A DNA stretch of 64,000 nucleotides from JASLDZ01 sp964242625 (GTDB taxonomy: Bacteria; Pseudomonadota; Alphaproteobacteria; Caulobacterales; Caulobacteraceae): contig CAXTAO010000008.1 in NCBI GenBank assembly GCA_964242625.1, positions 29,321 through 93,320 of the forward strand. The letters are read 5' to 3'. The stretch's first letter is position 1. Every line of letters starts with the position of its first letter. A program made the translations under genes and the position numbers. A model generated the notes under the pieces. It was not told the origin of the DNA. It saw only the letters and a list, made by a program, of their open reading frames with translations, and did not search any database. Below are positions 7,238 to 15,460 of the stretch, one piece after another.

Positions 7238-8941
7238 GTGAAGCGGCCGCATCGTCGGCGCTCGACCATCCGGATGCGGCTGGCGCTGGCGCTGGCGGCG
7301 GGCCTGACCCCCATCCTCGTCCTTGGCGCGCTGCAGGCCGTCACTGGTTTTAGGCGTGACGCCGCCGAGCGGCAGGAGAACCTCGTCCTCGCCGCCCAGC
7401 GCAGCGCGGTGGGGGCGCGCATTCGCATGGAGGGGGCCGTGGGCCTCCTCGAGACGCTGACGCCGCAGACGGCGGGCCTCGACTGCTCCCCGCGGCTGGC
7501 CGACCGGTTGGAGCACCTGCACGGCTACCTCAACCTCGTGCGCTTCGACGCCCAGGGCCGCGTGCGCTGCGCCGCCGCCGATGTTCCGCCCGATCTAGGT
7601 CGGCGGGACTCACCCTGGTTCCGCCAGCTCCACGCGGGCGCGCCGCTCGTGATCGCCAAGGCCGCCGGACCGGGCGAGCCGGCGCTGATCGACGGCGTGC
7701 GCGTGCTGGACGCCGAGGGCCGCTTCGATGGCGCGCTCGTGGCGGTCATGCCGCTGGCCTCTTTCCGCCCCGCGCTCGACGACCCGACGCTGCCTCCAGG
7801 CACGGAGGTGGCGCTGGCGGATGCGGCGGGTCGGCTCCTTCTCCAGACCGACCCGCGCGAGTTGGCGTCGCCCCCTGCAGGCTGGGCGGAGCGGGCCGCG
7901 CACGACGGTTCGGCGTTCTACCGCGCGCGCGACACGGCCGGGCGATGGCGCACCCACGTCGGCGCGCCGCTCTTGGACCGCGCGGTGTTCGTGGTGCTGT
8001 CGTCGCCGTCGCCATCGATCTGGTCGTGGACGCGCCTCAACCCCATCGCCACCCTGGTCCTGCCGCTGCTGGCCTGGCTGACGGCGTGGCTGGTGGTGTG
8101 GATCGTGGCCGACCGGGTGATCGTGCGCTGGCTGGCTTATCTGGAGCGCATCGCCGGCCTCTACGCCCGCGGCCGCTTCTCCGTGCGCGCGGTGCAGGCG
8201 CGCGAAGCCCCCGCCGAAATCCGCACCCTCGCCCAGACGCTGGACGACATGGCCGACGCCATCGTCGCGCGCGACCTCTCCTTGCGCGAATCGCTCAGCC
8301 AGAAGGACGCGCTGATGCGCGAAATCCACCACCGGGTGAAGAACAACCTCCAGGTGATCACGAGCCTCCTCAACATGCAGCAGCGCGCGCTGACCGACCC
8401 GGCGGCGCGCGCCGCCATGACCGACACGCGCCAGCGCATCACAGCCCTCGCCCTGATCTACCGCGCGCTCTACCAGAGCCCGGACCTGCGGCGCGTCGAC
8501 GTGCGCCAGTTCCTGGAGGAGCTCCTGGCCCAGCTCCTCGCAGGCGAGGGCGGTCGCCCCGCCCCCGTTCGCACCGAACTCGTCGCCGACGACCTGGAGA
8601 TCGATCCGGACAAGCTGGCGCCCCTGGCGCTGTTCGCGGTGGAGGCCATCACCGCGGCGCGCAAGCACGCGGGCGCGGGCGGCGGGTTGATCCGCGTCGG
8701 CTTCCACGTCGGCCCACAGGAGGTCGTGCTGGAGATTCGTGACGACGGCGTCGAGCCCTTGTCCGACGACGCGGGTCTGGCGAGCGTCGGCCGCACGCTG
8801 ATGACCGCCTTCGCGCGCCAGCTGCGCGGGCGCGCGGAGGTGGAGACGGAGACCGGGATGGTGTCGCGGCTGATCTTCCCGCGGCCCGAGCCCGAGCCGG
8901 GCGAGCTGCGCCATCCGTTCGGGAACCAGGCGGCCGCCTGA
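7238..8941 (+). CDS. phyK: PhyK-like membrane sensor histidine kinase (HisKA_2 family)
   Basis: This 567-residue protein has an N-terminal transmembrane helix (about residues 14-32) and a periplasmic sensor domain of about 220 residues. A second membrane segment lies at about residues 268-290, followed by a HAMP-like linker. The H-box is MREIHHRVKNNLQVI (phospho-acceptor probably His365). The C-terminal ATPase domain looks degenerate: where family members have the N-box sequence TNA-x-KHA this one has TAARKHA (Ala473 for Asn), and the G1 box reads DDGVE rather than DxGxG. Position next to nepR and divergent phyR supports the role of PhyR kinase or phosphatase. The ATG was chosen as the first in-frame start after nepR. 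Confidence 0.85.
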   Translation: MKRPHRRRSTIRMRLALALAAGLTPILVLGALQAVTGFRRDAAERQENLVLAAQRSAVGARIRMEGAVGLLETLTPQTAGLDCSPRLADRLEHLHGYLNLVRFDAQGRVRCAAADVPPDLGRRDSPWFRQLHAGAPLVIAKAAGPGEPALIDGVRVLDAEGRFDGALVAVMPLASFRPALDDPTLPPGTEVALADAAGRLLLQTDPRELASPPAGWAERAAHDGSAFYRARDTAGRWRTHVGAPLLDRAVFVVLSSPSPSIWSWTRLNPIATLVLPLLAWLTAWLVVWIVADRVIVRWLAYLERIAGLYARGRFSVRAVQAREAPAEIRTLAQTLDDMADAIVARDLSLRESLSQKDALMREIHHRVKNNLQVITSLLNMQQRALTDPAARAAMTDTRQRITALALIYRALYQSPDLRRVDVRQFLEELLAQLLAGEGGRPAPVRTELVADDLEIDPDKLAPLALFAVEAITAARKHAGAGGGLIRVGFHVGPQEVVLEIRDDGVEPLSDDAGLASVGRTLMTAFARQLRGRAEVETETGMVSRLIFPRPEPEPGELRHPFGNQAAA

Positions 8942-8947
8942 GCCGTT
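8922..8947 (+). promoter_or_regulatory. EcfG-type promoter for the entericidin gene
   Basis: GGAAC, 17 nt, CGTT. The -35 element lies inside the last codons of phyK, and the -10 lies just after its stop, 26 nt before the ATG at 8974. Confidence 0.78.
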
Positions 8948-8973
8948 GGGTGGCATCTTTTGGAGGGATATCC

Positions 8974-9111
8974 ATGCGCACCCTGTTCGTCCTCGCCGCC
9001 GCCGCCGCCGCCATCACCGTCGCGGCCTGCAACACCGTCGCCGGCGCCGGCCGCGACGTCAGCGCCGCTGGGCACGCGGTGACCGACACCGCCAAGGACG
9101 CCGCGCACTAA
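8974..9111 (+). CDS. Entericidin A/B-like small lipoprotein
   Basis: The product is a 45-residue protein. An alanine-rich signal sequence ends in the lipobox VAAC, giving a predicted lipidated Cys19 and a mature peptide of about 27 residues with NTVAGAGRDV. This matches the entericidin family of small cell-envelope lipoproteins (in E. coli, an antidote/toxin pair induced in stationary phase). Only a single gene is present here, so a toxin/antidote function cannot be assumed. It has a TGGAGGG ribosome binding site, an EcfG promoter upstream and a strong terminator downstream. Confidence 0.85.
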   Translation: MRTLFVLAAAAAAITVAACNTVAGAGRDVSAAGHAVTDTAKDAAH

Positions 9112-9157
9112 GGCGAGGGGAGGCCGGGCGACCGGTCTCCCTTCCGATCTCGCTTGC

Positions 9158-9192
9158 AACGGCCGGCCGCTCGCCCGAGCGTCCGGCCGTTT
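9158..9192 (+). terminator. Intrinsic terminator after the entericidin gene
   Basis: An outer 9-bp stem, AACGGCCGG with CCGGCCGTT, continues after one mismatch into a 6-bp stem (CGCTCG with CGAGCG) over a 2-nt CC spacer. TTT follows. It separates the stress genes from the next transporter gene. Confidence 0.82.
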
Positions 9193-9262
9193 CGCGTGGG
9201 CGGCGCTTCCGCCACGCGACGGGGGGCGGTAGCTCTGGTCCGTGCGGGAGAGCGGAGCTCGG

Positions 9263-10942
9263 ATGGCGACGATCGCGGCGGACGTAGAGGCGGCGGCGCG
9301 GCCCTCCCTGGTGCGTGTGGTGGCGGCGTCGGCCGCCGGCACCGCCTTCGAGTGGTACGACTTCTTCGTCTTCGTGCCGCTGGCGTCGATCATCGCGCGC
9401 CAGTTCTCGGCCGGGCTGTCGGACCAGGCGGCCTTTTTGTTCGCGCTGGGCTCGTTCGCTGTGGGCTTCGCCTTCCGCCCCGTGGGCGCGCTGATCTTCG
9501 GGCGGCTCGGCGACCGGCGCGGGCGCAAGGGCGCCTTTCTGATCACCGTCAGCCTGATGGGCGGGGCCACGTCCTGCATCGGCCTCCTGCCCGGCTACGC
9601 CCAGCTGCAGGCGCTCTCGCCCGGGCTGGGGCTCCTCTCACCGCTCCTTTTCGTTCTCCTGCGCATGGCCCAGGGGATCGCCCTGGGCGGGGAGTACGGA
9701 GGCGCGGCGATCTACGTCGCCGAGCACGCGCCGGCTGAGCGCCGCGGCTTCGCCACGAGCTGGATCCAGGGCTCGGCGGCGCTCGGCCTGTGCGCCGCCC
9801 TCCTCGTGACGCTGGCTTCCCGCGCCCTGGTCGGCGAGGCGGCGTTCGCGAGCTGGGGCTGGCGACTGCCCTTCCTCGCCTCGGCCGGGCTCCTCGCCGT
9901 CTCGCTTTGGATCCGCCTCAGCCTGACCGAGAGCCCCGCCTTCCGGAAGCTGGAGTCGGAGGGCGGCCGGTCCGCCGCGCCGTTCCGCGAAGCGTTCGGC
10001 ACCTGGCGCAACCTGCGGCTCGTGCTGATCGCGCTCGGCTCCATGATGGTGGCGCAGGGGGCGATCTGGTACGCGGCCTTCTTCTACGCCCAGGTCTTCA
10101 TCGAGCGCGTGATCAAGGTCGCGCCGTCCCTGGTCAACGCCATCATGATCGCGGTGGTGGTCGCGTCGGCCCCGCTCTACGTGCTGTTCGGCTGGCTCTC
10201 GGACCGGGTCGGCCGCAAGTGGGTGATGACGGCCGGCACGCTCCTGGTGACGCTGGCCCTCTTCCCCGGCTTTCACCTGATCACCGCGCGCGCCAACCCG
10301 GCGCTCGCCCGCGCACAGCGCCTCACGCCCGTGGTGGTCGAGGCCGATCCCGCGCGTTGCTCCCTGCAGTTCGACCCGGTCGGCAAGGCGCAGTTCCGCA
10401 CGGGCTGCGACCTCGCCAAGAGCGCGCTGACCGCCGCCGGGGTGAGCTACCGCACCGAGACGCAGCCCGCGGGCGCACCCGTGCGGGTGCATGTGGGGCC
10501 GACGGTGGTCGACTCGCCCGACGGCTCGACCCTGGCCAAACCGGCGCTCGCCCGGCTCAAGGCCGACACCGCGGGGCGGATCGGCGCCGCGCTCAAGGCG
10601 GCGGGCTACCCCGCCTCCGCCGACCCGGCGCGCACCGACATCGCCGGCGTGATCGCGGTGCTCCTGGTCTTCACCGTGGGCGCGTGCGCGCTGTACGGAC
10701 CGCAGGCGGCGTGCCTCGTCGAGCTCTTCCCCACGCGGGTGCGCTACACCGCCCTGTCCTTGCCCTACCACGTGGGCACGGGCTGGGTCGGCGGCTTCCT
10801 GCCCGCCACGGCTTACGCGATGGTGGTGGCCTCCGGCGACATCTACTTCGGGCTCTGGTACCCGGTGATAGGCGGCGCGCTGGCGACCGTCGTTTTCGTG
10901 CTCTGCCTGCCGGAGACGCGGGGGCGCGACCTGCAGGCCTGA
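9263..10942 (+). CDS. Metabolite:proton symporter (MHS) family MFS transporter with an inserted domain
   Basis: This 559-residue major facilitator has the MHS-family hallmarks FEWYDFFVF in helix 1 and GRLGDRRGRKGAFL in loop 2-3. GWLSDRVGRK lies in the central region and PTRVRYTALSLPYHVGTGWVGG near the end. It probably imports a carboxylate or compatible solute with protons; the substrate is not readable. Between about residues 341 and 454 lies a hydrophilic stretch with two cysteines that is absent from the usual approximately 430-residue proteins such as ProP and ShiA. ATG 9263 follows GGAG; an earlier in-frame GTG at 9242 is possible. Confidence 0.88.
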   Translation: MATIAADVEAAARPSLVRVVAASAAGTAFEWYDFFVFVPLASIIARQFSAGLSDQAAFLFALGSFAVGFAFRPVGALIFGRLGDRRGRKGAFLITVSLMGGATSCIGLLPGYAQLQALSPGLGLLSPLLFVLLRMAQGIALGGEYGGAAIYVAEHAPAERRGFATSWIQGSAALGLCAALLVTLASRALVGEAAFASWGWRLPFLASAGLLAVSLWIRLSLTESPAFRKLESEGGRSAAPFREAFGTWRNLRLVLIALGSMMVAQGAIWYAAFFYAQVFIERVIKVAPSLVNAIMIAVVVASAPLYVLFGWLSDRVGRKWVMTAGTLLVTLALFPGFHLITARANPALARAQRLTPVVVEADPARCSLQFDPVGKAQFRTGCDLAKSALTAAGVSYRTETQPAGAPVRVHVGPTVVDSPDGSTLAKPALARLKADTAGRIGAALKAAGYPASADPARTDIAGVIAVLLVFTVGACALYGPQAACLVELFPTRVRYTALSLPYHVGTGWVGGFLPATAYAMVVASGDIYFGLWYPVIGGALATVVFVLCLPETRGRDLQA

Positions 10943-11031
10943 CCGCGCGGCGCGGGCCGCTTGGCGGGGCCGGGGTCCGGGCGCTAGACAGCACGGCTCC
11001 GCACCGCCCCCTCCCCCTCAGCGCGACGACC

Positions 11032-11778
11032 ATGGCCGGCCACTCCAAATTCAAGAATATTCAGTTCCGTAAGGGCGCCCAGGACAAGAAGCGCTCCAAG
11101 CTCTTCTCCAAGCTCTCGCGCGACATCACGCTGGCGGCCAAGCAGGGGCTGCCCGACCCGACCGCCAATGCGCGGCTGCGGCTGGCCATCAACGCCGCCA
11201 AGGCCGAGAGCATGCCCAAGGACAACATCGACCGGGCGATAAAAAAAGCCGCGGGCGGCGAGGCCGACCTGATGGAGGAGATCCGCTACGAGGGCTTCGG
11301 CCCGGGCGGGGTGGGGCTGATCGTCGAAGTCCTGACGGACAACCGCAACCGCGCGGCGGCCAACGTACGCTCCATCTTCTCCAAGCACGGCGGCGCGCTC
11401 GGCGAGACGGGGTCGGTCGCCTTTATGTTCGACCGCGCGGGCCAGATCGCCTTCCCGCGCGCGGCGGGGTCGGACGACGCGGTGATGGAGGCGGCGATCG
11501 AAGCGGGGGCCGACGACGTCGAGTCCGACGAGGACGGCCACCTCGTCTTCACCGCCTTCGAGGAGCTAGGGGCGGTCGCAGAGGCGCTGGAGGCGACGCT
11601 CGGAACCCCGCAGTCGACGGCGGTCGTGTGGCGGCCGAAGTCGCTGACGCCCGTTGAAGGCGAGGGTGCGCAGGGCCTCGTCAAGCTCATGGACGCGCTG
11701 GACGACGACGACGACGTGCAGACCGTCTTCCTCAACGCCGAATTCGACGACGCGACCACTGCGGCGATGGCGGGGTAG
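11032..11778 (+). CDS. yebC: YebC/PmpR-family protein (TACO1-like)
   Basis: This 248-residue cytoplasmic protein has the family start AGHSKFKNIQFRKGAQDKKR and the internal motifs YEGFGPGGVGLIVEVLTDN and FSKHGGALGETGSVAF. YebC-family proteins bind DNA and/or act on ribosomes stalled at proline runs; both activities are reported for different members. It is of interest that an 18-proline run occurs in a nearby porin gene. Full length, single gene, followed directly by repeat element A. Confidence 0.93.
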   Translation: MAGHSKFKNIQFRKGAQDKKRSKLFSKLSRDITLAAKQGLPDPTANARLRLAINAAKAESMPKDNIDRAIKKAAGGEADLMEEIRYEGFGPGGVGLIVEVLTDNRNRAAANVRSIFSKHGGALGETGSVAFMFDRAGQIAFPRAAGSDDAVMEAAIEAGADDVESDEDGHLVFTAFEELGAVAEALEATLGTPQSTAVVWRPKSLTPVEGEGAQGLVKLMDALDDDDDVQTVFLNAEFDDATTAAMAG

Positions 11779-11783
11779 GGCGT

Positions 11784-12250
11784 CTCGTTCTGTGAGCGCG
11801 GAGGGGGCCGCCGTGCTCGGGCGCGTCAAGGGACGCTCCGCTCTTCGCTGCGCTCCGCCCTTGACCCGCCCTGCGCGCGACGGCTGACGCATGGGCGTCG
11901 GGACGCGGGGTGTCCCTTCTTACTGTTCGACAACGCCTCCGGCGGGTCGAACACAGGGCTGTGCCTGCGAAGGTCGGAGCCGGGCGACAGTCGAGCCCGA
12001 GCGGCTCGGTGGCTCGAGAGAGCGCCGCCCGCCGATGGCGGGCTCCGGCAGGCTACAGCCCTGTGTTCGACGCGGGCCGCAGGCCTAAGTCGAACTTGAA
12101 CTAAGGGACGCCCCGCGTCCCGACCCCTCCGGTCAGCCGTCGCGCGCAGGGCGGGTCAAGGCCGAGCGAAGCGAAGCCTGCGCAAGCAGGTCGCCTTGAC
12201 GCGACCGAGCACGGCGGCACCCCGCGCTAAGCGCCCGCCCCAAGGCGGAT
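11784..12250. repeat. Palindromic repeat element, copy A
   Basis: This 538-nt gap between yebC and xseA is filled by a non-coding element built from nested inverted repeats. The left arm begins CGTTCTGTGAGCGCGG and contains the hairpin GTCAAGGG/CCCTTGAC at 11825-11832 and 11858-11865. The segment at 11866-11890 is mirrored in the right arm at about 12132-12160. An inner pair, GTCGAACACAGGGCTG and CAGCCCTGTGTTCGAC, flanks a unique centre of about 85 bp. The right arm ends before the terminal CTCACAGAACG seen in copy B, so this copy is truncated there. No credible reading frame is present. From about 12250 to xseA I see nothing further. Confidence 0.85.
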
Positions 12251-12316
12251 TACCCCGCGCCGAGGCCCCCCTCCCCCTTTAGCCCCCGCCCCGAACCGGC
12301 CTAACCTCCCTCCGCC

Positions 12317-13882
12317 ATGCCTCCCGCCGACGACGCCTCTCCGCGCGCGCCCGACACGCCGGGCGCGACCAACGCCCCCGCCTATTCGGTGTCGGAGTTG
12401 GCCTTCGCGCTCAAGCGCACGCTCGAGGACGCCTACGGCCACGTCCGCCTGCGCGGCGAGGTGTCCAAGGTCACGCGCCACGCGTCCGGCCACGTCTACC
12501 TGTCGATCAAGGACGACCGCGCCTGCATCGACGGGGTGATCTGGAAGAGCGTGCGCGGCATAGCCGTTCGCCCGGAGACCGGCATGGAGGTGATCGTCAC
12601 CGGCCGGATCACGACCTACCCCGGCCGCTCGCAGTACCAGATCATGATCGAGACGCTCAAGCCCGCGGGAGTCGGCGCGCTCCTGGCGCGGCTGGAGGCG
12701 CTCAAGGGCAAGCTCGCCGGCGAAGGGCTGTTCGCCCCCGACCGCAAGCGGCCGCTGCCGTCGACGCCGCTCGTGATCGGGGTGGTGACGAGCCCGACGG
12801 GTGCGGTGATCCGCGACATCCTCCACCGCATACGCGACCGCTGGCCGTGCCGGGTGGTGGTCTGGCCCGTGGTGGTGCAGGGCGAGGCGGCCTCCGCCCA
12901 GGTGGCCGCCGCGCTGCGCGGCTTCGACGCCCTGCCCTCCGGAGGCGGCGGCCCGGTCCCCCGCCCCGACCTCGTGATCGTGGCGCGCGGCGGCGGCTCG
13001 GTGGAGGACCTCTGGCCCTTCAACGACGAGGCGCTGGCGCGGGCGGTCGCCGCCTGCACCCTGCCGGTGATCTCGGCGGTGGGCCACGAGACCGACACCA
13101 CCCTCATCGACTTCGTGGCCGACCGGCGCGCGCCCACCCCCACCGCCGCCGCCGAGATCGCCACCCCCGTGCGCGCCGAGCTCCTGGCCCAGCTCGCGGA
13201 CGCCGGGCGGCGCACCGAGCGCTGCGTCCACGTGCGGCTGGAGCGCGGGCGCGAGCGGCTGCAGGGGGCCGCGCGCGGCCTGCCCCGCCCGGCGGACGTC
13301 CTGGCGCTGGCGACCCAGCGCTACGACCTCGCAGCCGGCCGGCTCGGCGCGGCCTTGGCGCGCAACGCGGCGGTGCACGAGCGCGAGCTGGCGGGCGCGG
13401 CGGGTCGACTGAGCCCCGCCTTCCTTCGCCGGAGCGGGCAGGCGCACGCTGCGCGGCTGCACGAGCTGGGGGCGCGCCTCGATCGCGCCGCCTCCCGCGC
13501 GGGAGACGCAGCGGCGCGGCGCGCGCGCCTGCCCGAGCTCGACGCTCGACTGCACGCCGCCGCCGACCGGAGGCTGGCGCGCTCGGCCGAGCGGCTGGGC
13601 GCCGCCGACGCGCTGCTGCGCTCGTTGCGCCCCGACCGCCCGCTCGAGCAGGGGTTCGCGCTCGTGCGCCGCGCCGACGGCCGCCTCGCCCGATCGCAGG
13701 GTGAGCTCACGGGCGGCGAGGCGGTGACCCTGCGCTTTCAGGACGGCGAGCGGGGCGCGACGGTGGACGGGGCGCTCCCGGCGGCGACGACCGGAGCCGA
13801 GCCGCCGCCCACGCCCGCATCGACGTCGCGCCCGCGTGTCTCGAAGGCCGCCGCCGCTCCGGGCCAGGGCGACCTCTTCTGA
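12317..13882 (+). CDS. xseA: Exodeoxyribonuclease VII large subunit
   Basis: This 521-residue protein begins with an OB-fold (YSVSELAFALKRTLEDAYGHVRLRGEVSKV) that binds single-stranded DNA. The catalytic domain follows, with IGVVTSPTGAVIRDILHRI, VIVARGGGSVEDLWPFNDE and ISAVGHETDTTLIDFVADRR spread over residues about 155-270. A long arginine/alanine-rich coiled-coil and a C-terminal region with LEQGFALVRRADG complete it. With XseB (not in this window) it degrades single-stranded DNA from both ends. The C-terminal tail after about residue 475 is low-complexity. ATG 12317 matches the family start. Confidence 0.95.
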   Translation: MPPADDASPRAPDTPGATNAPAYSVSELAFALKRTLEDAYGHVRLRGEVSKVTRHASGHVYLSIKDDRACIDGVIWKSVRGIAVRPETGMEVIVTGRITTYPGRSQYQIMIETLKPAGVGALLARLEALKGKLAGEGLFAPDRKRPLPSTPLVIGVVTSPTGAVIRDILHRIRDRWPCRVVVWPVVVQGEAASAQVAAALRGFDALPSGGGGPVPRPDLVIVARGGGSVEDLWPFNDEALARAVAACTLPVISAVGHETDTTLIDFVADRRAPTPTAAAEIATPVRAELLAQLADAGRRTERCVHVRLERGRERLQGAARGLPRPADVLALATQRYDLAAGRLGAALARNAAVHERELAGAAGRLSPAFLRRSGQAHAARLHELGARLDRAASRAGDAAARRARLPELDARLHAAADRRLARSAERLGAADALLRSLRPDRPLEQGFALVRRADGRLARSQGELTGGEAVTLRFQDGERGATVDGALPAATTGAEPPPTPASTSRPRVSKAAAAPGQGDLF

Positions 13883-13884
13883 GA

Positions 13885-13910
13885 GGAATCCTTTTCGCGG
13901 GGCCGGCGTT
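13885..13910 (+). promoter_or_regulatory. Possible EcfG-type promoter (one mismatch) for the 70-residue gene
   Basis: GGAAT, 17 nt, CGTT lies 21 nt before the ATG at 13932. The -35 differs from GGAAC in its last base, so this is a weaker call than the exact matches elsewhere. Confidence 0.35.
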
Positions 13911-13931
13911 GCGGACGGGAGGAGCCGCATC

Positions 13932-14144
13932 ATGACCCGCTACTGCGTCCACGCCACCGACCACGATCCCCGCCACGAGCACCTGATCGAGGCGGGGTCG
14001 CCCCAGGAGGCGGCGGTGATCTTCGCGGAGCGGTGGCTCGCGCCCCGCCTGGCTTCGGGCGACGGGCGCATCGAGCTCGAGCTGCGCGACCTCGACCGCG
14101 GCGGGGTGAGACGGCTGGAGCTCGACCTCGCCGACGCCGCCTGA
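13932..14144 (+). CDS. Small hypothetical protein, DUF5961-like
   Basis: This 70-residue acidic cytoplasmic protein has the N-terminal sequence YCVHATDHDPRHEHLIEA, a central AAVIFAERW helix, and ends in alternating charged strands (ELELRDLDRGGVRRLELDL). It resembles small alphaproteobacterial proteins I associate with DUF5961, but that recollection is uncertain and no function is known. GGGAGG precedes the ATG. It has no membrane segment or signal peptide. Confidence 0.65.
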   Translation: MTRYCVHATDHDPRHEHLIEAGSPQEAAVIFAERWLAPRLASGDGRIELELRDLDRGGVRRLELDLADAA

Positions 14145-14198
14145 CCTAGCGCTTCCGCCCGGCGTGGCGGCCCGCCCCCGCCCGCCTATATCTGCGCC

Positions 14199-14651
14199 AT
14201 GGGTTTTCGACTTGAGCACCGGATCGGGATCGCCGCCCCCGCCTCGGCGGTGTGGGAGGCGCTCGCCGACCTCCCCCGCTGGGGCGAGTGGAACCCGCTG
14301 AACCCGCGCGCCGATGGAACGCTGCGGATCGGCGCGCCGCTGGAGCTCGCGCTCCACGTGCCGGGCGAGGCCGCGACGACGCAGAAGGTGCAGGTGGTCG
14401 ACTGGGTGCCCTTTGAGCAGCTGGTGTGGACCGCGCGCTACGGCGGCGGCCTCGTGCGCTCCACCCGCTACATCGAGATCGAGGCGTTGTCGGAGACCGG
14501 GTGCATCGTCTCCAACGGCGAGCTGTTCGACGGGCTGGGCGCGCGCTGGATCTCCCGCTCGCTCCGCAGCCGCACGCGGCAGGGGTTCGCCGCGCTCGGC
14601 GAGGCGCTCAAGGCGCGGGTAGAGGGGCTGTGCGCGGCCGAGGCGGCGTGA
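14199..14651 (+). CDS. SRPBCC-family (START-like) protein
   Basis: This 150-residue single-domain protein begins with the SRPBCC fold pattern LEHRIGIAAPASAVWEALAD, followed by LPRWGEWNPL. The helix-grip fold ends near residue 140 in the long C-terminal helix RSRTRQGFAALGEALKAR. Such proteins bind hydrophobic ligands; no specific ligand can be predicted. It overlaps the next gene, an Fe-S scaffold, by 4 nt, so it is translated together with it. Confidence 0.82.
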   Translation: MGFRLEHRIGIAAPASAVWEALADLPRWGEWNPLNPRADGTLRIGAPLELALHVPGEAATTQKVQVVDWVPFEQLVWTARYGGGLVRSTRYIEIEALSETGCIVSNGELFDGLGARWISRSLRSRTRQGFAALGEALKARVEGLCAAEAA

Positions 14652-15088
14652 TCGACGAGCTCTACTCGCAGCGGCTCCTGGCGCTCGCGGCGAACATGCC
14701 GCGCGCGGGCCGGCTGGCCGCGCCCCAGGCTAGCGCCTCGCGCCACGCCAAGCTGTGCGGCTCCACGGTAACCACCGACGTGGTGCTGGAAGGGGGCCGC
14801 ATCGTCGATTTCGCCCAGGACGTGCGCGCCTGCGCGCTGGGCCAGGCCTCGGCTGCGGTGCTGGGCGACGCCGTCGTGGGCGCCGAGCCTGCAGAGATCG
14901 AGCGGGCGCGCGACGCGCTGCGCCAGATGCTGAAGGCGGGCGGTCCGCCGCCGGAGGGGCGCTTCGCGGGGCTCGCGGCGCTCGCGCCGGTGCGCGACTA
15001 CCCTGCGCGCCACGCCTCCACCCTCCTGGCCTTCGAGGCCGCGGCGGAAGCCGCGCGCGCCGCCGCGGACGCCGCGGGAGGCGGCTGA
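14648..15088 (+). CDS. Iron-sulfur cluster assembly scaffold protein (NifU/IscU N-terminal-like)
   Basis: This 146-residue protein begins at GTG 14648. Two of the usual cluster-ligating cysteines are visible, in KLCGSTVT (about residue 37) and VRACALGQASAA (about residue 61). The third, normally near the C-terminus, is not evident. Members of this divergent alphaproteobacterial group sit near yidD and thrS, as here. It probably holds or transfers an Fe-S cluster, but divergence from IscU makes the exact role uncertain. Confidence 0.78.
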   Translation: MIDELYSQRLLALAANMPRAGRLAAPQASASRHAKLCGSTVTTDVVLEGGRIVDFAQDVRACALGQASAAVLGDAVVGAEPAEIERARDALRQMLKAGGPPPEGRFAGLAALAPVRDYPARHASTLLAFEAAAEAARAAADAAGGG

Positions 15089-15187
15089 GCCACACTCGCG
15101 CCGCACCGCGGGAGCCCGGCCGGGCCCGGGGTGGCGGCGCGGCCCCACGGCGTGCTAGGCCCGATCGCGCCACAGGGGAGTTCCGCG

Positions 15188-15460
15188 TTGCCGGGCGCCT
15201 ACGAACAGCTGATCCGGCGCGCCCACTCCGTCTACAAGGCCGCCCTCTCCCCGCTGTTCGGGCCGGCCTGCCGCTTCCTTCCCACCTGCTCGACCTACGC
15301 CTGCGAGGCGTTGATCGCCCACGGCCCTGTGCGGGGAAGCGCGCTCGCCGCGCGCCGCCTGTGCCGCTGTCGCCCCGGCGGCGGCTCGGGCTATGACCCC
15401 GTTCCCCTCACCTGGCCGCCCGCCCCGCGCGAGCGCGCGGCCCTCCGCTGCGACGCATGA
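15188..15460 (+). CDS. yidD: Membrane protein insertion efficiency factor YidD
   Basis: This 90-residue protein has the diagnostic core FGPACRFLPTCSTYACEALIAHG and RRLCRCRPGGGSGYDPVP, with an N-terminal amphipathic helix (LIRRAHSVYKAALSPLF). It assists YidC-dependent membrane protein insertion. The frame is open further upstream, but an AGGGGAG box at 15174-15180 directs initiation to TTG 15188, which also gives the family length. The stop overlaps the thrS ATG by 4 nt. Confidence 0.9.
   Translation: MPGAYEQLIRRAHSVYKAALSPLFGPACRFLPTCSTYACEALIAHGPVRGSALAARRLCRCRPGGGSGYDPVPLTWPPAPRERAALRCDA

Noticed and set aside
8974..9111. Entericidin as half of a toxin/antidote pair
   Set aside because: Only one copy is present, and no partner lipoprotein is adjacent.
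11891..12104. Short open frames inside repeat copy A
   Set aside because: They follow the arms of the inverted repeat, have no ribosome binding site, and are not kept in copy B.
12227..13933. 568-codon minus-strand frame opposite xseA that runs into repeat A
   Set aside because: It crosses non-coding repeat sequence and has no domain. xseA is certain.
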